A DNA stretch of 64,000 nucleotides from Variovorax sp. dw_308 (GTDB taxonomy: Bacteria; Pseudomonadota; Gammaproteobacteria; Burkholderiales; Burkholderiaceae_C): assembly GCF_019207085.1 (NCBI RefSeq), contig NZ_JAATOM010000012.1, positions 1 to 64,000 on the forward strand, written 5' to 3'. Below the pieces are notes generated by a model. It was not told where the DNA came from. It worked only from the letters and a program-made list of their open reading frames with translations, and searched no databases. Made by a program: the position numbers and the translations under genes. The first letter of the stretch is position 1, and every line of letters begins with the position of its first letter. Below, in pieces: positions 50,849 through 60,752 of this stretch.

Positions 50849-53800
50849 CTATTCGTAGACCACCACCGCATCCCCCGCCTCGGCCTGCGCCGTCCAGCTC
50901 GCCAGCGCCGCATCTTCCGGGAAGAATCGCGCCGCCTCCCCAAGCTGCAGCTCCACCTGCGCACCGCCACGCGCAAGTGACAGCCGCACCGGCAGGCCGA
51001 TGCGCGGCTCGTCGGGCTCGCTGTTCTCCGGCCTGCGCGGCGGAAAGTCCCGGGCGATGCGCGCTATGTCCGGCGCCTTGCCATTCACCGCAACACGCAG
51101 GAACTTGCCGAAGCGGCAACGCGCCGCAGCCAGGCTCCAAACTTGCGCGACCTTGAAGCGCGCCTCGAAGCCGCCTCGGCCCTGTTGCAGCACGCCGCTG
51201 ACGACGACGAGTTCGTCGTCTTTCAGCACGTTGCGATTGGCGTTGTAAGTGGCTTCGTCGCAGGTGGCGTCGATGGCGTCGCTCTTGTCGTCGAGCTTGA
51301 ACAGCACCATGCGGCCACGCTGGCCGTTGATGATGCGAAGGTCGCTCACGATGCCCGAGATCACCTGCTGGTCGCGCGAGTCGAGCAGGTCGGTGATCTC
51401 GCGCTTGCAGAAGCGGCGCACCTCGTGCTCGACCTCGTCGAACAGGTGGCCGGAGAGGTAGAAGCCGATGGCGGTCTTCTCGTAGGTCAGGCGCTCCTTC
51501 ACGCCCCACGGCGTTGCCGCGACGAGTTCGGGCTCCTGCGTGGCCGAGCCGTGCTCACTGTCGCCGAAGATGTCGACCTGCGCCGCGTTGGCCGCGGTCG
51601 CGTTGGCGAACTCGTAGGCCCGATCGATCGATGCAACCAGCGACGCGCGGTTCTGCTGGATCAGGTCGAAGGCGCCGGCCTTGATCAGCGCCTCGACCGT
51701 GCGCTTGTTGATGCGCGTGCGGTCCACGCGCACGCAGAAGTCGAACAGGCTCTTGAATGGGCCGCCCTCTTCCCGCGCTGCCGCAATGGCGTCGATGGCA
51801 TGCTGGCCCGTGCCCTTGACGGCACCGAGGCCGTAGCGGATCACCTTGTCGGTGACCGGCTCGAAGCGATAGCGGCCACGGTTGACGTCCGGCGGCTCGA
51901 AGGTCAGGCCGAAGTTCTTGATCGCATCCTGGAACAGCACCTTGAGCTTGTCGGTGTCGTCCATTTCCACGGTCATGTTCGCGCAGAAGAACTCGGCGCA
52001 GTAATGGACCTTGAGCCAGCCCGTGTGATACGCCAGCAAGGAGTAGGCGGCAGCGTGCGACTTGTTGAAGCCGTAGCCTGCGAACTTCTCCATCAAGTCG
52101 AAGATCTCGTCGGCCTTCTCTTCGTTGATGCCATTGACCGCCGCGCCCTTGCGGAAGATGGCGCGGTGCTCGGCCATTTCCTCGAGCTTCTTCTTGCCCA
52201 TCGCGCGGCGCAGCAGGTCGGCGCCGCCGAGCGAGTAGCCGCCCAGGATCTGCGCGGTCTGCATGACCTGCTCCTGGTAGACCATGATCCCGTAGGTCTC
52301 GCTGAGCATGTCGGCGACCAGCGGATGCGGGTACTCGACCGGCTCGCGGCCGTGCTTGCGCGCGACGAAGCTCGGGATCAGGTCCATAGGGCCTGGGCGA
52401 TACAGCGCGTTGAGCGCGATCAGGTCTTCGAGCCGCGTGGGACGCGCGTCCTTCAGCATGCCCTGCATGCCGCGCGATTCAAACTGGAACACGGCCTCGG
52501 TCTTGCCGTCGGCGAAGAGCTTGTAGGTGGCGGCGTCGTCGAGCCGGATGTTCTCGAACGCGAAGTCCTCCTGGCCTTTGTGGCGCGCGACGATGAAGTC
52601 CTTGGCGATCTCCAGGATCGTGAGCGTGGCAAGACCCAGAAAGTCGAACTTCACCAGGCCGATGGCTTCGACGTCGTCCTTGTCGTACTGGCTTACCGCG
52701 GAGTCGCTGCCCGGCTGCTGGTAGAGCGGGCAGAAGTCGGTGAGCTTGCCCGGCGCGATCAGCACGCCGCCCGCGTGCATGCCGATGTTGCGGGTCATGC
52801 CTTCGAGCTTCTGCGCGAGCTCGACCAGCATCTTTACTTCTTCTTCCTTCTCGATGCGCGCCGCGAGCTGCGGCTCCATCTCGATGGCGTAGTTGTTCTT
52901 GTCGCCCTCGACCTTCGGCACCGGCGGGTATTGCAGCGTGTACGACATGCCCGGCTTGTTCGGGATCAGCTTGCTGATGCCGTCGCAGAACATGTAGCTC
53001 ATGTCGAGCACGCGGCCCACGTCGCGGATGGCGGCGCGCGCGGCCATGGTGCCGAAGGTGGCGATCTGGCTCACGGCATTGCGGCCGTACTTGTCCTTCA
53101 CGTAGTCGATCACCCGGTCGCGGTTGCCCTGGCAGAAGTCGATGTCGAAGTCGGGCATCGAGACGCGCTCGGGGTTCAGGAAGCGTTCGAACAGCAGGTT
53201 GTATTCGAGCGGGTCGAGGTCGGTGATCTTGAGCGCATAGGCCACGAGCGAGCCTGCGCCCGAACCCCGGCCCGGACCGACCGGACAGCCGTTGTTCTTG
53301 GCCCACTTGATGAAGTCGCCCACGATGAGGAAATAGCCCGGGAAGCCCATCTTCAGGATCGTGTTGATCTCGAACTCCAGGCGCTCGACGTAGCGTGGCC
53401 GCTGCGCGTCGCGCTTGGCCGCATCGGGGTACAGGTGCGCGAGCCGAACCTCCAGCCCTTCGAATGACTCCTCCCTGAAGAAGTCGTTGATCGGCATCGG
53501 CACGCCGTCGATGAGCGGCGTCGGAAAGTCCGGCAACTGCGGCTTTCCGAGCACCAGCGTGAGGTTGCAGCGCTTGGCGATCTCGACCGTGTTGGCGATG
53601 GCACTGGGCACGTCGGCGAACAGCGCCTTCATCTCGGCAGAGGACTTGAAATACTGCTCTTGCGTGAACTTGCGGACGCGTCGCTGGTTGCCCAGGATTT
53701 CGCCTTCGGAAATGCAGACACGCGCTTCGTGCGCCTCGAAGTCTTCCGGCGCGGCAAATTGCACCGGATGCGTTGCGACCACGGGCAACTGCAGGCGCGC

Positions 53801-54373
53801 CGCCAACTGCACGGCGGCGATGACGTGCGGTTCGTCCTCTGGACGGCCGGCGCGTTGCAGTTCGACGTAGAAGCGATGCGGGAAGATCCCGGCGAGCTGC
53901 AACGCGATTTCAGGAGCGCGTGCATCGCCATGCGCACCGCCTTGCAGCAGCGGATGGCCCAGCGGCCCGGCCTGCGCGCCGGAGAGGCAGATCAAGCCGC
54001 CATTCAACTCCTCGAGCCACTCCAGCTTGCAGGCCGCCTGCGACTGGCCACGCCCGACGTTCTGCGTCCAGGCACGCGCCAGCAGTTCCGAAAGGTTCAG
54101 GTAGCCCTGCATGTCCTGCACCAGCAGCACCATGCGGGTCAGCGCGCCGGGCTCCTTTCCCAGGCCTTCCAGGAAAATCTCGGTGCCGAGCACCGGCTTC
54201 ACGCCCTTGCCCCGTGCTTCCTTGTAGAACTTGATCGCGCCGAAGAGGTTGCTCAGGTCGGTGATGGCCAGCGCGGGTTGCTTGTCCTTGGCGGCAGCCT
54301 TGACAACTTCGTCGATGCGGTTGGTGCCGTCGACGACGGAAAATTCGGTGTGCAGGCGCAGGTGAACAAACAT
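50849..54373 (-). CDS. dnaE: DNA polymerase III subunit alpha
   Basis: The catalytic subunit of the replicative polymerase. ATG 54373 (MFVHLRLHTEFSVVDG) gives 1174 residues, normal for the family. The PHP domain is N-terminal. The palm has GPGRGSGAGSLVAY and the catalytic aspartates in MPDFDIDFCQGNRDRV, near residues 405-415. ELMIYQEQ-type block reads GIMVYQEQVMQ. Helix-hairpin-helix and OB-fold parts follow (RTRINKRTVEALIKAGAFD, VSGIVSDLRIINGQRGRM). The ribosome site GGAGG is unusually close to the ATG (one base), which may lower translation. Confidence 0.97.
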   Translation of the reverse strand: MFVHLRLHTEFSVVDGTNRIDEVVKAAAKDKQPALAITDLSNLFGAIKFYKEARGKGVKPVLGTEIFLEGLGKEPGALTRMVLLVQDMQGYLNLSELLARAWTQNVGRGQSQAACKLEWLEELNGGLICLSGAQAGPLGHPLLQGGAHGDARAPEIALQLAGIFPHRFYVELQRAGRPEDEPHVIAAVQLAARLQLPVVATHPVQFAAPEDFEAHEARVCISEGEILGNQRRVRKFTQEQYFKSSAEMKALFADVPSAIANTVEIAKRCNLTLVLGKPQLPDFPTPLIDGVPMPINDFFREESFEGLEVRLAHLYPDAAKRDAQRPRYVERLEFEINTILKMGFPGYFLIVGDFIKWAKNNGCPVGPGRGSGAGSLVAYALKITDLDPLEYNLLFERFLNPERVSMPDFDIDFCQGNRDRVIDYVKDKYGRNAVSQIATFGTMAARAAIRDVGRVLDMSYMFCDGISKLIPNKPGMSYTLQYPPVPKVEGDKNNYAIEMEPQLAARIEKEEEVKMLVELAQKLEGMTRNIGMHAGGVLIAPGKLTDFCPLYQQPGSDSAVSQYDKDDVEAIGLVKFDFLGLATLTILEIAKDFIVARHKGQEDFAFENIRLDDAATYKLFADGKTEAVFQFESRGMQGMLKDARPTRLEDLIALNALYRPGPMDLIPSFVARKHGREPVEYPHPLVADMLSETYGIMVYQEQVMQTAQILGGYSLGGADLLRRAMGKKKLEEMAEHRAIFRKGAAVNGINEEKADEIFDLMEKFAGYGFNKSHAAAYSLLAYHTGWLKVHYCAEFFCANMTVEMDDTDKLKVLFQDAIKNFGLTFEPPDVNRGRYRFEPVTDKVIRYGLGAVKGTGQHAIDAIAAAREEGGPFKSLFDFCVRVDRTRINKRTVEALIKAGAFDLIQQNRASLVASIDRAYEFANATAANAAQVDIFGDSEHGSATQEPELVAATPWGVKERLTYEKTAIGFYLSGHLFDEVEHEVRRFCKREITDLLDSRDQQVISGIVSDLRIINGQRGRMVLFKLDDKSDAIDATCDEATYNANRNVLKDDELVVVSGVLQQGRGGFEARFKVAQVWSLAAARCRFGKFLRVAVNGKAPDIARIARDFPPRRPENSEPDEPRIGLPVRLSLARGGAQVELQLGEAARFFPEDAALASWTAQAEAGDAVVVYE

Positions 54374-54505
54374 GCCTCCATTGTAGGAAGCGGGCCTTTC
54401 ACAAGGTGCATTCACGGGTGGTCGAAGGGTTGTCCTCATCAGGGAGAACGAGCACCCACGCGCTTATTGACGATACTTGCAAAAAATTTCAGAGAGACAC
54501 CTTTC

Positions 54506-54820
54506 ATGGCCATTTCCATCGCCGCGCGCGAAGCTGGGCTGTTGCAGCGATTTCCGGTGCTGCGGCACGTTCCAGAGGGCCAGCGCCTCTTTCTGGCAAG
54601 GCAAGCCGCGAAGCAGCGCGCGGTCTGGGGTCCGCTGCTGCTCACGCTCGTGCCGTTGCTGCCGGTTCTGTGGCTGGGCCTGTCGGGGGGCCAGGAGAAC
54701 CTGGCGCGGGGATCGCTCGCCGCAATAGGCGGGCTGGTCGGCGGCTTGCTGGTCGCCACGTTCATGCAGCTTTTCCACTACAGGCACGGCAAGGCGATCC
54801 AGCGGCTGGTCGGGCAGTAG
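54506..54820 (+). CDS. Small two-helix membrane protein
   Basis: ATG 54506 gives 104 residues. Two membrane segments lie at about 41-60 (VWGPLLLTLVPLLPVLWLGL) and 70-90 (AAIGGLVGGLLVATFMQLF). The N-terminal 40 residues and C-terminal end are basic and cytoplasmic in style. It is divergent from dnaE and 44 bases before the trhO start. No family recognised. Confidence 0.65.
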   Translation: MAISIAAREAGLLQRFPVLRHVPEGQRLFLARQAAKQRAVWGPLLLTLVPLLPVLWLGLSGGQENLARGSLAAIGGLVGGLLVATFMQLFHYRHGKAIQRLVGQ

Positions 54821-54864
54821 GCATGCCCGGATGGGCCGGCATGCCCCGCCTAGAATCCCGCCCC

Positions 54865-55650
54865 GTGAATGAAATCCTGAACATCGCCGCCTACAAGTTC
54901 GTCGCCATCGACGACGGGCACGAACTGCGCGAGCAGTTGCTCTCGCAAGCCCGGGGGCTCGGCCTCATGGGCACCATCCTGCTGGCGCCTGAAGGCATCA
55001 ACCTCTTCCTGGCCGGGCCGGGCGATGCGGTGCGCGAATTTGTCGCGGCCTTGCGTGCCGCCCCGCGCTTTGCCGACCTCGAAACCAAGGAAAGCTGGTC
55101 GGCCGCGCAACCTTTCCGGCGCATGCTGGTCAAGCTCAAGCGCGAGATCATTCGCATGGACCATCCGGCGATCCAGCCCGCCACCGGCCGCGCGCCGGGC
55201 GTGGAGGCGCAAACACTCAAGCGCTGGCTCGACCAGGGGCATGACGATGCGGGCAAGCCCGTGGTGCTGCTCGATACGCGCAATGCCTTCGAGGTCGATC
55301 ACGGGACCTTCGAAGGCGCGATCGATTGGCGCATCGAGAAGTTCACCGAGTTTCCGAGGGCCTTGCTCGACCATCGCGACGAGTTGGCAGGCAAGACCGT
55401 CGTGAGCTTCTGCACCGGCGGCATCCGCTGCGAGAAGGCCGCCATCCTGATGCACGAAGCCGGCCTGCCCGACGTACTTCAGCTCGAAGGCGGCATCCTC
55501 AAGTACTTCGAGGAAGTTGGCGGCGCGCACTACCGGGGCGAATGCTTCGTCTTTGATGGCCGCCGCACGCTCGACGCCAACCTTGCAGCCAGCGGCCACG
55601 CCGCGAGCGCCCGCGCTGCGGAAGACCCGGATATCGCGATCAAGCAATAG
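54865..55650 (+). CDS. trhO: tRNA uridine(34) hydroxylase TrhO (rhodanese domain)
   Basis: TrhO (YceA) hydroxylates uridine 34 of tRNAs using oxygen. GTG 54865 (NEILNIAAYKFVAIDD) gives 261 residues; ATG 54841 is an alternative in frame. An N-terminal domain with GTILLAPEGINLFLAG precedes the rhodanese domain (about 110-225) with VVLLDTRNAFEVDHG and the active-site C183 in FCTGGIRCEKAA. It is shorter at the C-terminus than E. coli TrhO. Confidence 0.88.
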   Translation: MNEILNIAAYKFVAIDDGHELREQLLSQARGLGLMGTILLAPEGINLFLAGPGDAVREFVAALRAAPRFADLETKESWSAAQPFRRMLVKLKREIIRMDHPAIQPATGRAPGVEAQTLKRWLDQGHDDAGKPVVLLDTRNAFEVDHGTFEGAIDWRIEKFTEFPRALLDHRDELAGKTVVSFCTGGIRCEKAAILMHEAGLPDVLQLEGGILKYFEEVGGAHYRGECFVFDGRRTLDANLAASGHAASARAAEDPDIAIKQ

Positions 55651-56110
55651 TTGCTGCCTTGGCGGCGAGCGTCCCAGTGCGCAGGCCAGGTCGCTCGTCC
55701 GCTATTTCAATTTCAGTTTCCCACCGCGATTTCGCGCGACCCGCGACGCATGAATCTTGAGCGGGAGTGTGGGTCGAGTACACATCGGGGCGCGGGCCGA
55801 GGGCGGTGGGCATCCCCCTCCGCGAATGCCCCCCGCCTTCGGCTCCTCCCCGGACCCTGGAGCCCGCGGCCCCATGCACCCGATCGCACCGCGCTCGACG
55901 CGCCATGCGGCGTTGCTCCTCCTTGTGGGCAGGAGCCCACTGCGTCGTCGCGCCTTGCCTGGCACGCCGATCACGGCACGCTCAGGCACATGCGGCTGCG
56001 GTTCCAGGGTCATTTCGCTGCGGGGGACACCCACCGCCGTCGGCGTGATCCCGCCCCAGCCTCCAATCCGCGTCCCGGCTCGCAAGGGCAGTCGGAGGCA
56101 TCCGAGCTGT
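55651..56110. other. 460-base region without a convincing gene
   Basis: Between convergent genes. Several long frames are open only because of high GC; their products are Pro/Arg/Gly-rich and overlap each other. It contains the long inverted repeat at 55796-56044. The first 140 bases hold nothing I recognise. Confidence 0.55.
55796..56044. repeat. Long imperfect inverted repeat / structured element of about 250 bases
   Basis: The outer arms 55796-55823 and 56017-56044 are complementary at 23 of 28 positions. Inward, CCCTGGAGCCCGCGGCC near 55854-55870 pairs with the complement of GGCTGCGGTTCCAGGG near 55994-56009. A small central hairpin GCTCCT/AGGAGC lies near 55915-55938. The whole could fold into one long branched hairpin. 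Confidence 0.6.
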
Positions 56111-56485
56111 TCATTTCAGCGTGAAACGGGCCGTGGACGGCGATGCGCTGGCACCCGTCACGACCGTCACCGCCTTGGTGCCAGGCCCTACCTTGAAGGC
56201 GCCCGTCGCCTCGAGCCTGTCGCCCGCGGGCCGCAACTCGACCTCTTGCTTCTCGCTGCCCGACAGCAGGGTGAGTCGGGCACTGGCCTTGGTGATATCG
56301 ACTGGTTTGCCGTGGTCGCGCAGGTAGAGCCGGATCACATCGGGCTTGGCGACCAGTTCCTGGTCGAGCTGCCTTGTTTCCGCCACCACGCCGCCGTGGC
56401 GAGGGGCGTGACCGTGGTCTCCGGCAGCGAATGCCGACGCAGAGACGACGGCGGCGCAGAGGGCAACGAGCAATGAGCGTTTCAT
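56111..56485 (-). CDS. Small periplasmic protein of a metal-efflux cluster
   Basis: The 124-residue product has a signal peptide (SLLVALCAAVVSASAFA, cleavage near residue 20) and a short His-rich mature start (GDHGHAPRHGG) that could bind metal. The rest is beta-rich (LDQELVAKPDVIRLYLRDHG and LTLLSGSEKQEVELRPAG). It follows the RND pump gene after 42 bases. Similar small proteins accompany Czc/Cus-type pumps and may act as periplasmic metal carriers, by inference. Confidence 0.7.
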   Translation of the reverse strand: MKRSLLVALCAAVVSASAFAAGDHGHAPRHGGVVAETRQLDQELVAKPDVIRLYLRDHGKPVDITKASARLTLLSGSEKQEVELRPAGDRLEATGAFKVGPGTKAVTVVTGASASPSTARFTLK

Positions 56486-56527
56486 GATGAACCTTTGTGT
56501 TGAGAAAAATGAATGGGATCGGCACGC

Positions 56528-59500
56528 TCACAGCGCGCCCGCGTCCTTGTCGTCCAGCAAGCGCTCGGCCGGCTTGCGGCCGAACAGCCAGAACATCGCC
56601 GGCGTGAGGAAGGTGTCGAGCAAGGTCGAGCTGATCAGGCCCGCGAAGATCACCACTGCCACCGGATGCAGCACCTCAGTGCCCGGTTGCTCGGCCTCGA
56701 ACAGCAGCGGCGCCAGCGCAAAAGCCGTGACCAGCGCAGTCATCAGCACCGGCGCCAACCGCTCCAGCGAGCCGCGCAAGACCATCTGCCGGTCGAAGCC
56801 CTCGCCTTCGAGGCGCATCAGGTTGATGTAGTGGCTGACCTTCAATATGCCGTTGCGCACCGAGATGCCCGCCAGCGTGATGAAGCCCACCAGCGCCGCC
56901 ACCGACAGCGGCTGCCCCGAGATCCACAGGCCGACCACCGCCCCCACCAGCGCCAGCGGGATGTTGACCATGATCAGCGCCGACAGCACTGCCGACCTGT
57001 AGCGGCCATACAGCACCACGAACATCAGCGCGAGCGACACGAACGACAGCAGCCCGACCAGCCGTGACGCCTCCTCCTGCGCCTCGAACTGCCCGCCCAG
57101 CGTGATGAAGTAGCCCTCGGGCAACCGGGCCTGCGCCACCGCGGCGCGGATGTCGGCCACCACCTCCGACAGCGGCCGGCCCTGCGCGTTGGCCGAGAGC
57201 ACGATGCGCCGCTTGCCGTCGTCGCGGCTGATCTGGTTCGGCCCGTCGCCGTCCTCGATGGTCGCGATCCTCGACAGCGGGATGCGCCCGGTCGGCGTCT
57301 CGATGAGGATCTGCCCCAGCCCGTCGACCGATCGCGCCGTTTCGGGCAAGCGCACGACGAGCGCAAAGCGCCGCCCGCCCTCGACGACCTGCGCCACCTT
57401 CTCGCCTTCGACCAAGGCTTGCAGCGTGGCCATCACCTGCGGCGCGGGCACGCCGTACTGCGCGGCAGCCGCATAGTCCACGCGCACCTTGATCTGCGGC
57501 GCCAGCACCTGTTTCTCGACCTGCAGATCGGCGATACCCGGGATGGTCGCCAGCGTTGCACGCAGCGCGTCGGCCTGCCCCCGCAGCACATCGAGGTCAT
57601 CGCCGAAGATCTTGATGGCGATCTGCGAGCGCACGCCCGAGAGCATGTGGTCGATCCGGTGCGAGATCGGCTGGCCGATCTCCAGCGCGGCCGGCAGGTT
57701 GGCCAGCCGGGCGCGGATATCGGCCTTGATGTCGTCCATGCTGCGCGTCAGCCTGGCCGTCGGCAGCAGGCCCACGTCGAGTTCGCTGACATGCACGCCC
57801 TCGGCATGCTCGTCGAGTTCGGCGCGGCCACTGCGCCGGCCCACGTGTGTGACTTCCGGCACCTGCTTGACCAGCACCTCGGCCTGCCGCGCGAGTGCGG
57901 CTGTTTCGGCCAGCGTCACGCCGGGGCTCAGGCGCAGCCCGATCAGCAAGGTCCCTTCGTTGAAGGGCGGCAGGAAGGTGGTCGGAAAGAATGGCACCGA
58001 CGCGCCTGCGGCCAGCACCGCGATGCCGGCCGCGGCCAGCGCGGCCTTCGGCCGGTCGAGCACGCCTTGCAATCCGGCACGGTAGCGCGCCTTCAGCCAG
58101 GCCAGCATCTTCGTGTCACCGTGGTCCAGCGACTTCATGCGCGGCAGCAGGTAGTAGCTGAGCACCGGCGTCACGGTGACCGACACGACCAGCGAGGCCA
58201 GAGTCGACACGATGAACGCGATGCCGAGCGGCACGAACAGCCGCCCCTCCAGCCCCGGCAAGGCAAACAGCGGGATGAACACCAGCACGATGATCACCGT
58301 CGCATAGAGGATGGCCGAGCGCACTTCCATGGTCGCCCGACCGACCAACTCGACGGTGTCCATCGGATGTTCCGGATGTGCGGCACAGTCTTCCTTCAGC
58401 CGCCGCAGCACGTTCTCCACGCCGACCACCGCGTCATCGACCAGTCCGCCGATCGCAATCGCCAATCCGCCCAGCGTCATCGTGTTGATCGACAGGCCGA
58501 AGTACTTGAAGACCAGCGCCGTGACGAAGATCGACACCGGGATGGCCGTGAGCGCGATCACGGTCGGGCGCAAGGTGCCGAGGAAGAAGAACAGGATCAC
58601 CGCCACGAACACCGAGGCACCGATCAGCTTGCCTTGCAGCGTGGTGATCGAGGCCTCGATGAAGCTGGCCTGCCGGAAGGTGACGCGCGGCGCCTCCATG
58701 CCGGGCGGCAGCGAGGCCTTCATGCCGGTCAGCGCGTCTTCCAGTGCGCGCGTCAGCGCGATGGTGTCGGCGCTCGGCTGCTTCTGGATGCCGAGGATCA
58801 CGGCGGGCTTGCCTTCGAAGCCTGCGTCGCCGCGCTTGGTGGCCGCCGCGAAGGCCACCTCGGCGATCTGGCGCAGCAGCAAGGGTTGCCCGTCCTTCGT
58901 CGAAATCGGCAGGTCCTTCAGGTCGTCGAGGCGCGAGGTTCGCCCGAGGTTGCGGATGAGGTACTCGCGCCCGTTCAGTTCCAGGAAGCCGCCCGAGGTG
59001 TTGGACGAAAACCCCTTGAGCGCAGCCTCCAGTTGCGCGTGCGTGATGTCGAGCTCGGCCATGCGCACGGTGTTCGGCTGCACCTGGAACTGCCGCACCT
59101 CGCCGCCGATCGGGATGACCTGTGCCACGCCGGGCACCGACAGCAGGCGCGGGCGCAACACCCAGTCGGCGTATTCGCGCACCGCCATCGGGCTGATCTT
59201 GGTGGTGTCGACCGGGATCGCGATCTGCATGATCTCGCCCATGATCGAGCTGATCGGCCCCATGCGCGGCGTGACGCCGGCTGCGATGCCCTCCTCCATC
59301 GACGCCAGCCGCTCCGACACGAGCTGGCGCGCACGGAAGATGTCGGTGCGCCAGTCGAAGGTCAGGTAGAGGAAGGACAGACCGGCCGACGACACGGAGC
59401 GCACCGTCTCCACGCTCGGCAGGCCGTTCATCGTCGTCTCCAGCGGGAAGGTGATGAGCTGCTCCACCTCCTCCGCCGCCATGCCGCCCGCCTCGGTGAC

Positions 59501-59647
59501 GATGGTGACGGTGGGCTTGTTGAGATCGGGGAACACATCCACCGGTGTGCGCGACAGCGTGAAGGCGCCGTAGCCCATCACGACCAGGCTGCCGATGATC
59601 ACCATCAGCCGGTTGCGCAAGCTGTTGTCGAGTAGCCACTTGAACAT
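56528..59647 (-). CDS. Heavy-metal efflux RND pump (CzcA/CusA family)
   Basis: The 1039-residue inner-membrane pump is driven by protons and exports metal cations through a tripartite complex. Twelve membrane segments in the RND arrangement are visible, beginning RLMVIIGSLVVMGYGAFTLS. The segment-four motif reads GLAIAIGGLVDDAVVGVEN with D404 and D405; this pattern differs from both the classic CzcA (DFG..DGAVV) and CusA (MVDAAIV) forms, so the metal is not fixed by sequence. The adaptor gene ends one base before its start. Confidence 0.92.
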   Translation of the reverse strand: MFKWLLDNSLRNRLMVIIGSLVVMGYGAFTLSRTPVDVFPDLNKPTVTIVTEAGGMAAEEVEQLITFPLETTMNGLPSVETVRSVSSAGLSFLYLTFDWRTDIFRARQLVSERLASMEEGIAAGVTPRMGPISSIMGEIMQIAIPVDTTKISPMAVREYADWVLRPRLLSVPGVAQVIPIGGEVRQFQVQPNTVRMAELDITHAQLEAALKGFSSNTSGGFLELNGREYLIRNLGRTSRLDDLKDLPISTKDGQPLLLRQIAEVAFAAATKRGDAGFEGKPAVILGIQKQPSADTIALTRALEDALTGMKASLPPGMEAPRVTFRQASFIEASITTLQGKLIGASVFVAVILFFFLGTLRPTVIALTAIPVSIFVTALVFKYFGLSINTMTLGGLAIAIGGLVDDAVVGVENVLRRLKEDCAAHPEHPMDTVELVGRATMEVRSAILYATVIIVLVFIPLFALPGLEGRLFVPLGIAFIVSTLASLVVSVTVTPVLSYYLLPRMKSLDHGDTKMLAWLKARYRAGLQGVLDRPKAALAAAGIAVLAAGASVPFFPTTFLPPFNEGTLLIGLRLSPGVTLAETAALARQAEVLVKQVPEVTHVGRRSGRAELDEHAEGVHVSELDVGLLPTARLTRSMDDIKADIRARLANLPAALEIGQPISHRIDHMLSGVRSQIAIKIFGDDLDVLRGQADALRATLATIPGIADLQVEKQVLAPQIKVRVDYAAAAQYGVPAPQVMATLQALVEGEKVAQVVEGGRRFALVVRLPETARSVDGLGQILIETPTGRIPLSRIATIEDGDGPNQISRDDGKRRIVLSANAQGRPLSEVVADIRAAVAQARLPEGYFITLGGQFEAQEEASRLVGLLSFVSLALMFVVLYGRYRSAVLSALIMVNIPLALVGAVVGLWISGQPLSVAALVGFITLAGISVRNGILKVSHYINLMRLEGEGFDRQMVLRGSLERLAPVLMTALVTAFALAPLLFEAEQPGTEVLHPVAVVIFAGLISSTLLDTFLTPAMFWLFGRKPAERLLDDKDAGAL

Positions 59648-59648
59648 C

Positions 59649-60752
59649 TCAGCGCACCTGGTTGATCAGGGTTGCGCCCTGCGTCGCGACACGGTCGCCA
59701 GCGGCAAGGCCAGAGGTGATGGCAACGTCGACGCCATCGAGCGGCTCGACCGTGACGGTGCGCGGCTCGAAGCGCTCGGGCGCGGTCTTGACCCACACGA
59801 TGGTTTGATTCGCAGGGTTCTTCATTAAGGCGGCCACCGGCACGGCAATGCCCTTGACCTTCTGCCGCGTCTGCACGAACACGCGCACCGGCTGGCCGAC
59901 TGCCAGCTTCGAGACGCCATCGCCTTGCGCCTTGAAGCCCAGCGGCAACGCCTGCTGGCGCAGGCTGCGTCCCGCGCCGGTGAAGGTGAGCGCAAGCCGT
60001 TCGTCGCCGACGGCCAGCGTGGCCCCGGCGATGTCGGCTGCCACGGCGGTGTCGAAGGCCAGTGCCTCGATGCGCATGCGGGATGGGTCGACGACCTCGA
60101 AGACGAGTTCACGCGCATCCACGACCTGGCCGGCGACCACATTCGCTGAGGCGATCAGGCCGGTCACCGGCGCGACCAGCGGGTCCCGGTTGCTCAATCC
60201 CGCGCCGATGGCTGCGGCACGGGCCGCAAGGCTTGCGGCCTCGCTTTCAACGGCCTCGATGTCCTTGCGCGGCACGGTGTCGGCAAGTTCCTTCAGCCGC
60301 GCAACACGCTTGTTCGCCAGCGCCTGGCTCGCCCGCAATTCGGCCAGCAGCGCCGACTGATTCGAGCGCTCGATGGGTGCGGCCGATGGCAGCACCCAGC
60401 CCAGGACCTCGCCCTTGCGCACCGGCTGGCCGGCCACCGGCAGGCCCCTGGGGCCGGGCTCGATGCGGCCGGCGACCATCGCCTGCACACGTCCACCGGC
60501 GTTGGGGTCCATCAGCACCTTGCCGCTCAGTTCGACTGTGCGCGGCAGTTCGCCGGCTGCGGTCAGGCGTGTGCGCACGCCGAGCTGGCGCTGGGCCAGC
60601 TTGGGCAGGAACACGCTTCCATCGGGTTGGCGGTGCGGACCATTGGTGTTCGACGCAGCGGACGCGCCACCGTGGTCATGGCCTTCGCCGGCGTGCGCAG
60701 GCGCTAGAAAGAGCGGCAATGCGATGGCCGCGAGCAGAACGAGGCGGTTCAT
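59649..60752 (-). CDS. Membrane-fusion (adaptor) protein of the metal efflux system
   Basis: ATG 60752 gives 367 residues with a signal peptide (LVLLAAIALPLFLAPAHA) and a His-containing mature start (GEGHDHGG). It has the barrel-sandwich halves (GRVQAMVAGRIEPGPRGLPV and DPLVAPVTGLIASANVVAG) on either side of a helical hairpin (about 125-175), then a beta-barrel domain and a C-terminal part with GLAAGDRVATQGA. It joins pump and outer-membrane channel. CzcB/CusB-like. The start overlaps the preceding stop. Confidence 0.9.
   Translation of the reverse strand: MNRLVLLAAIALPLFLAPAHAGEGHDHGGASAASNTNGPHRQPDGSVFLPKLAQRQLGVRTRLTAAGELPRTVELSGKVLMDPNAGGRVQAMVAGRIEPGPRGLPVAGQPVRKGEVLGWVLPSAAPIERSNQSALLAELRASQALANKRVARLKELADTVPRKDIEAVESEAASLAARAAAIGAGLSNRDPLVAPVTGLIASANVVAGQVVDARELVFEVVDPSRMRIEALAFDTAVAADIAGATLAVGDERLALTFTGAGRSLRQQALPLGFKAQGDGVSKLAVGQPVRVFVQTRQKVKGIAVPVAALMKNPANQTIVWVKTAPERFEPRTVTVEPLDGVDVAITSGLAAGDRVATQGATLINQVR

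Noticed and set aside
51143..53467. A plus-strand open frame of 774 codons opposite dnaE
   Set aside because: Antisense shadow of dnaE; product is Val/Ala/Arg/His-rich and unlike any family.
57419..59635. A plus-strand open frame of 738 codons opposite the RND pump gene
   Set aside because: Antisense shadow; His/Arg/Gln-rich product with no motifs.
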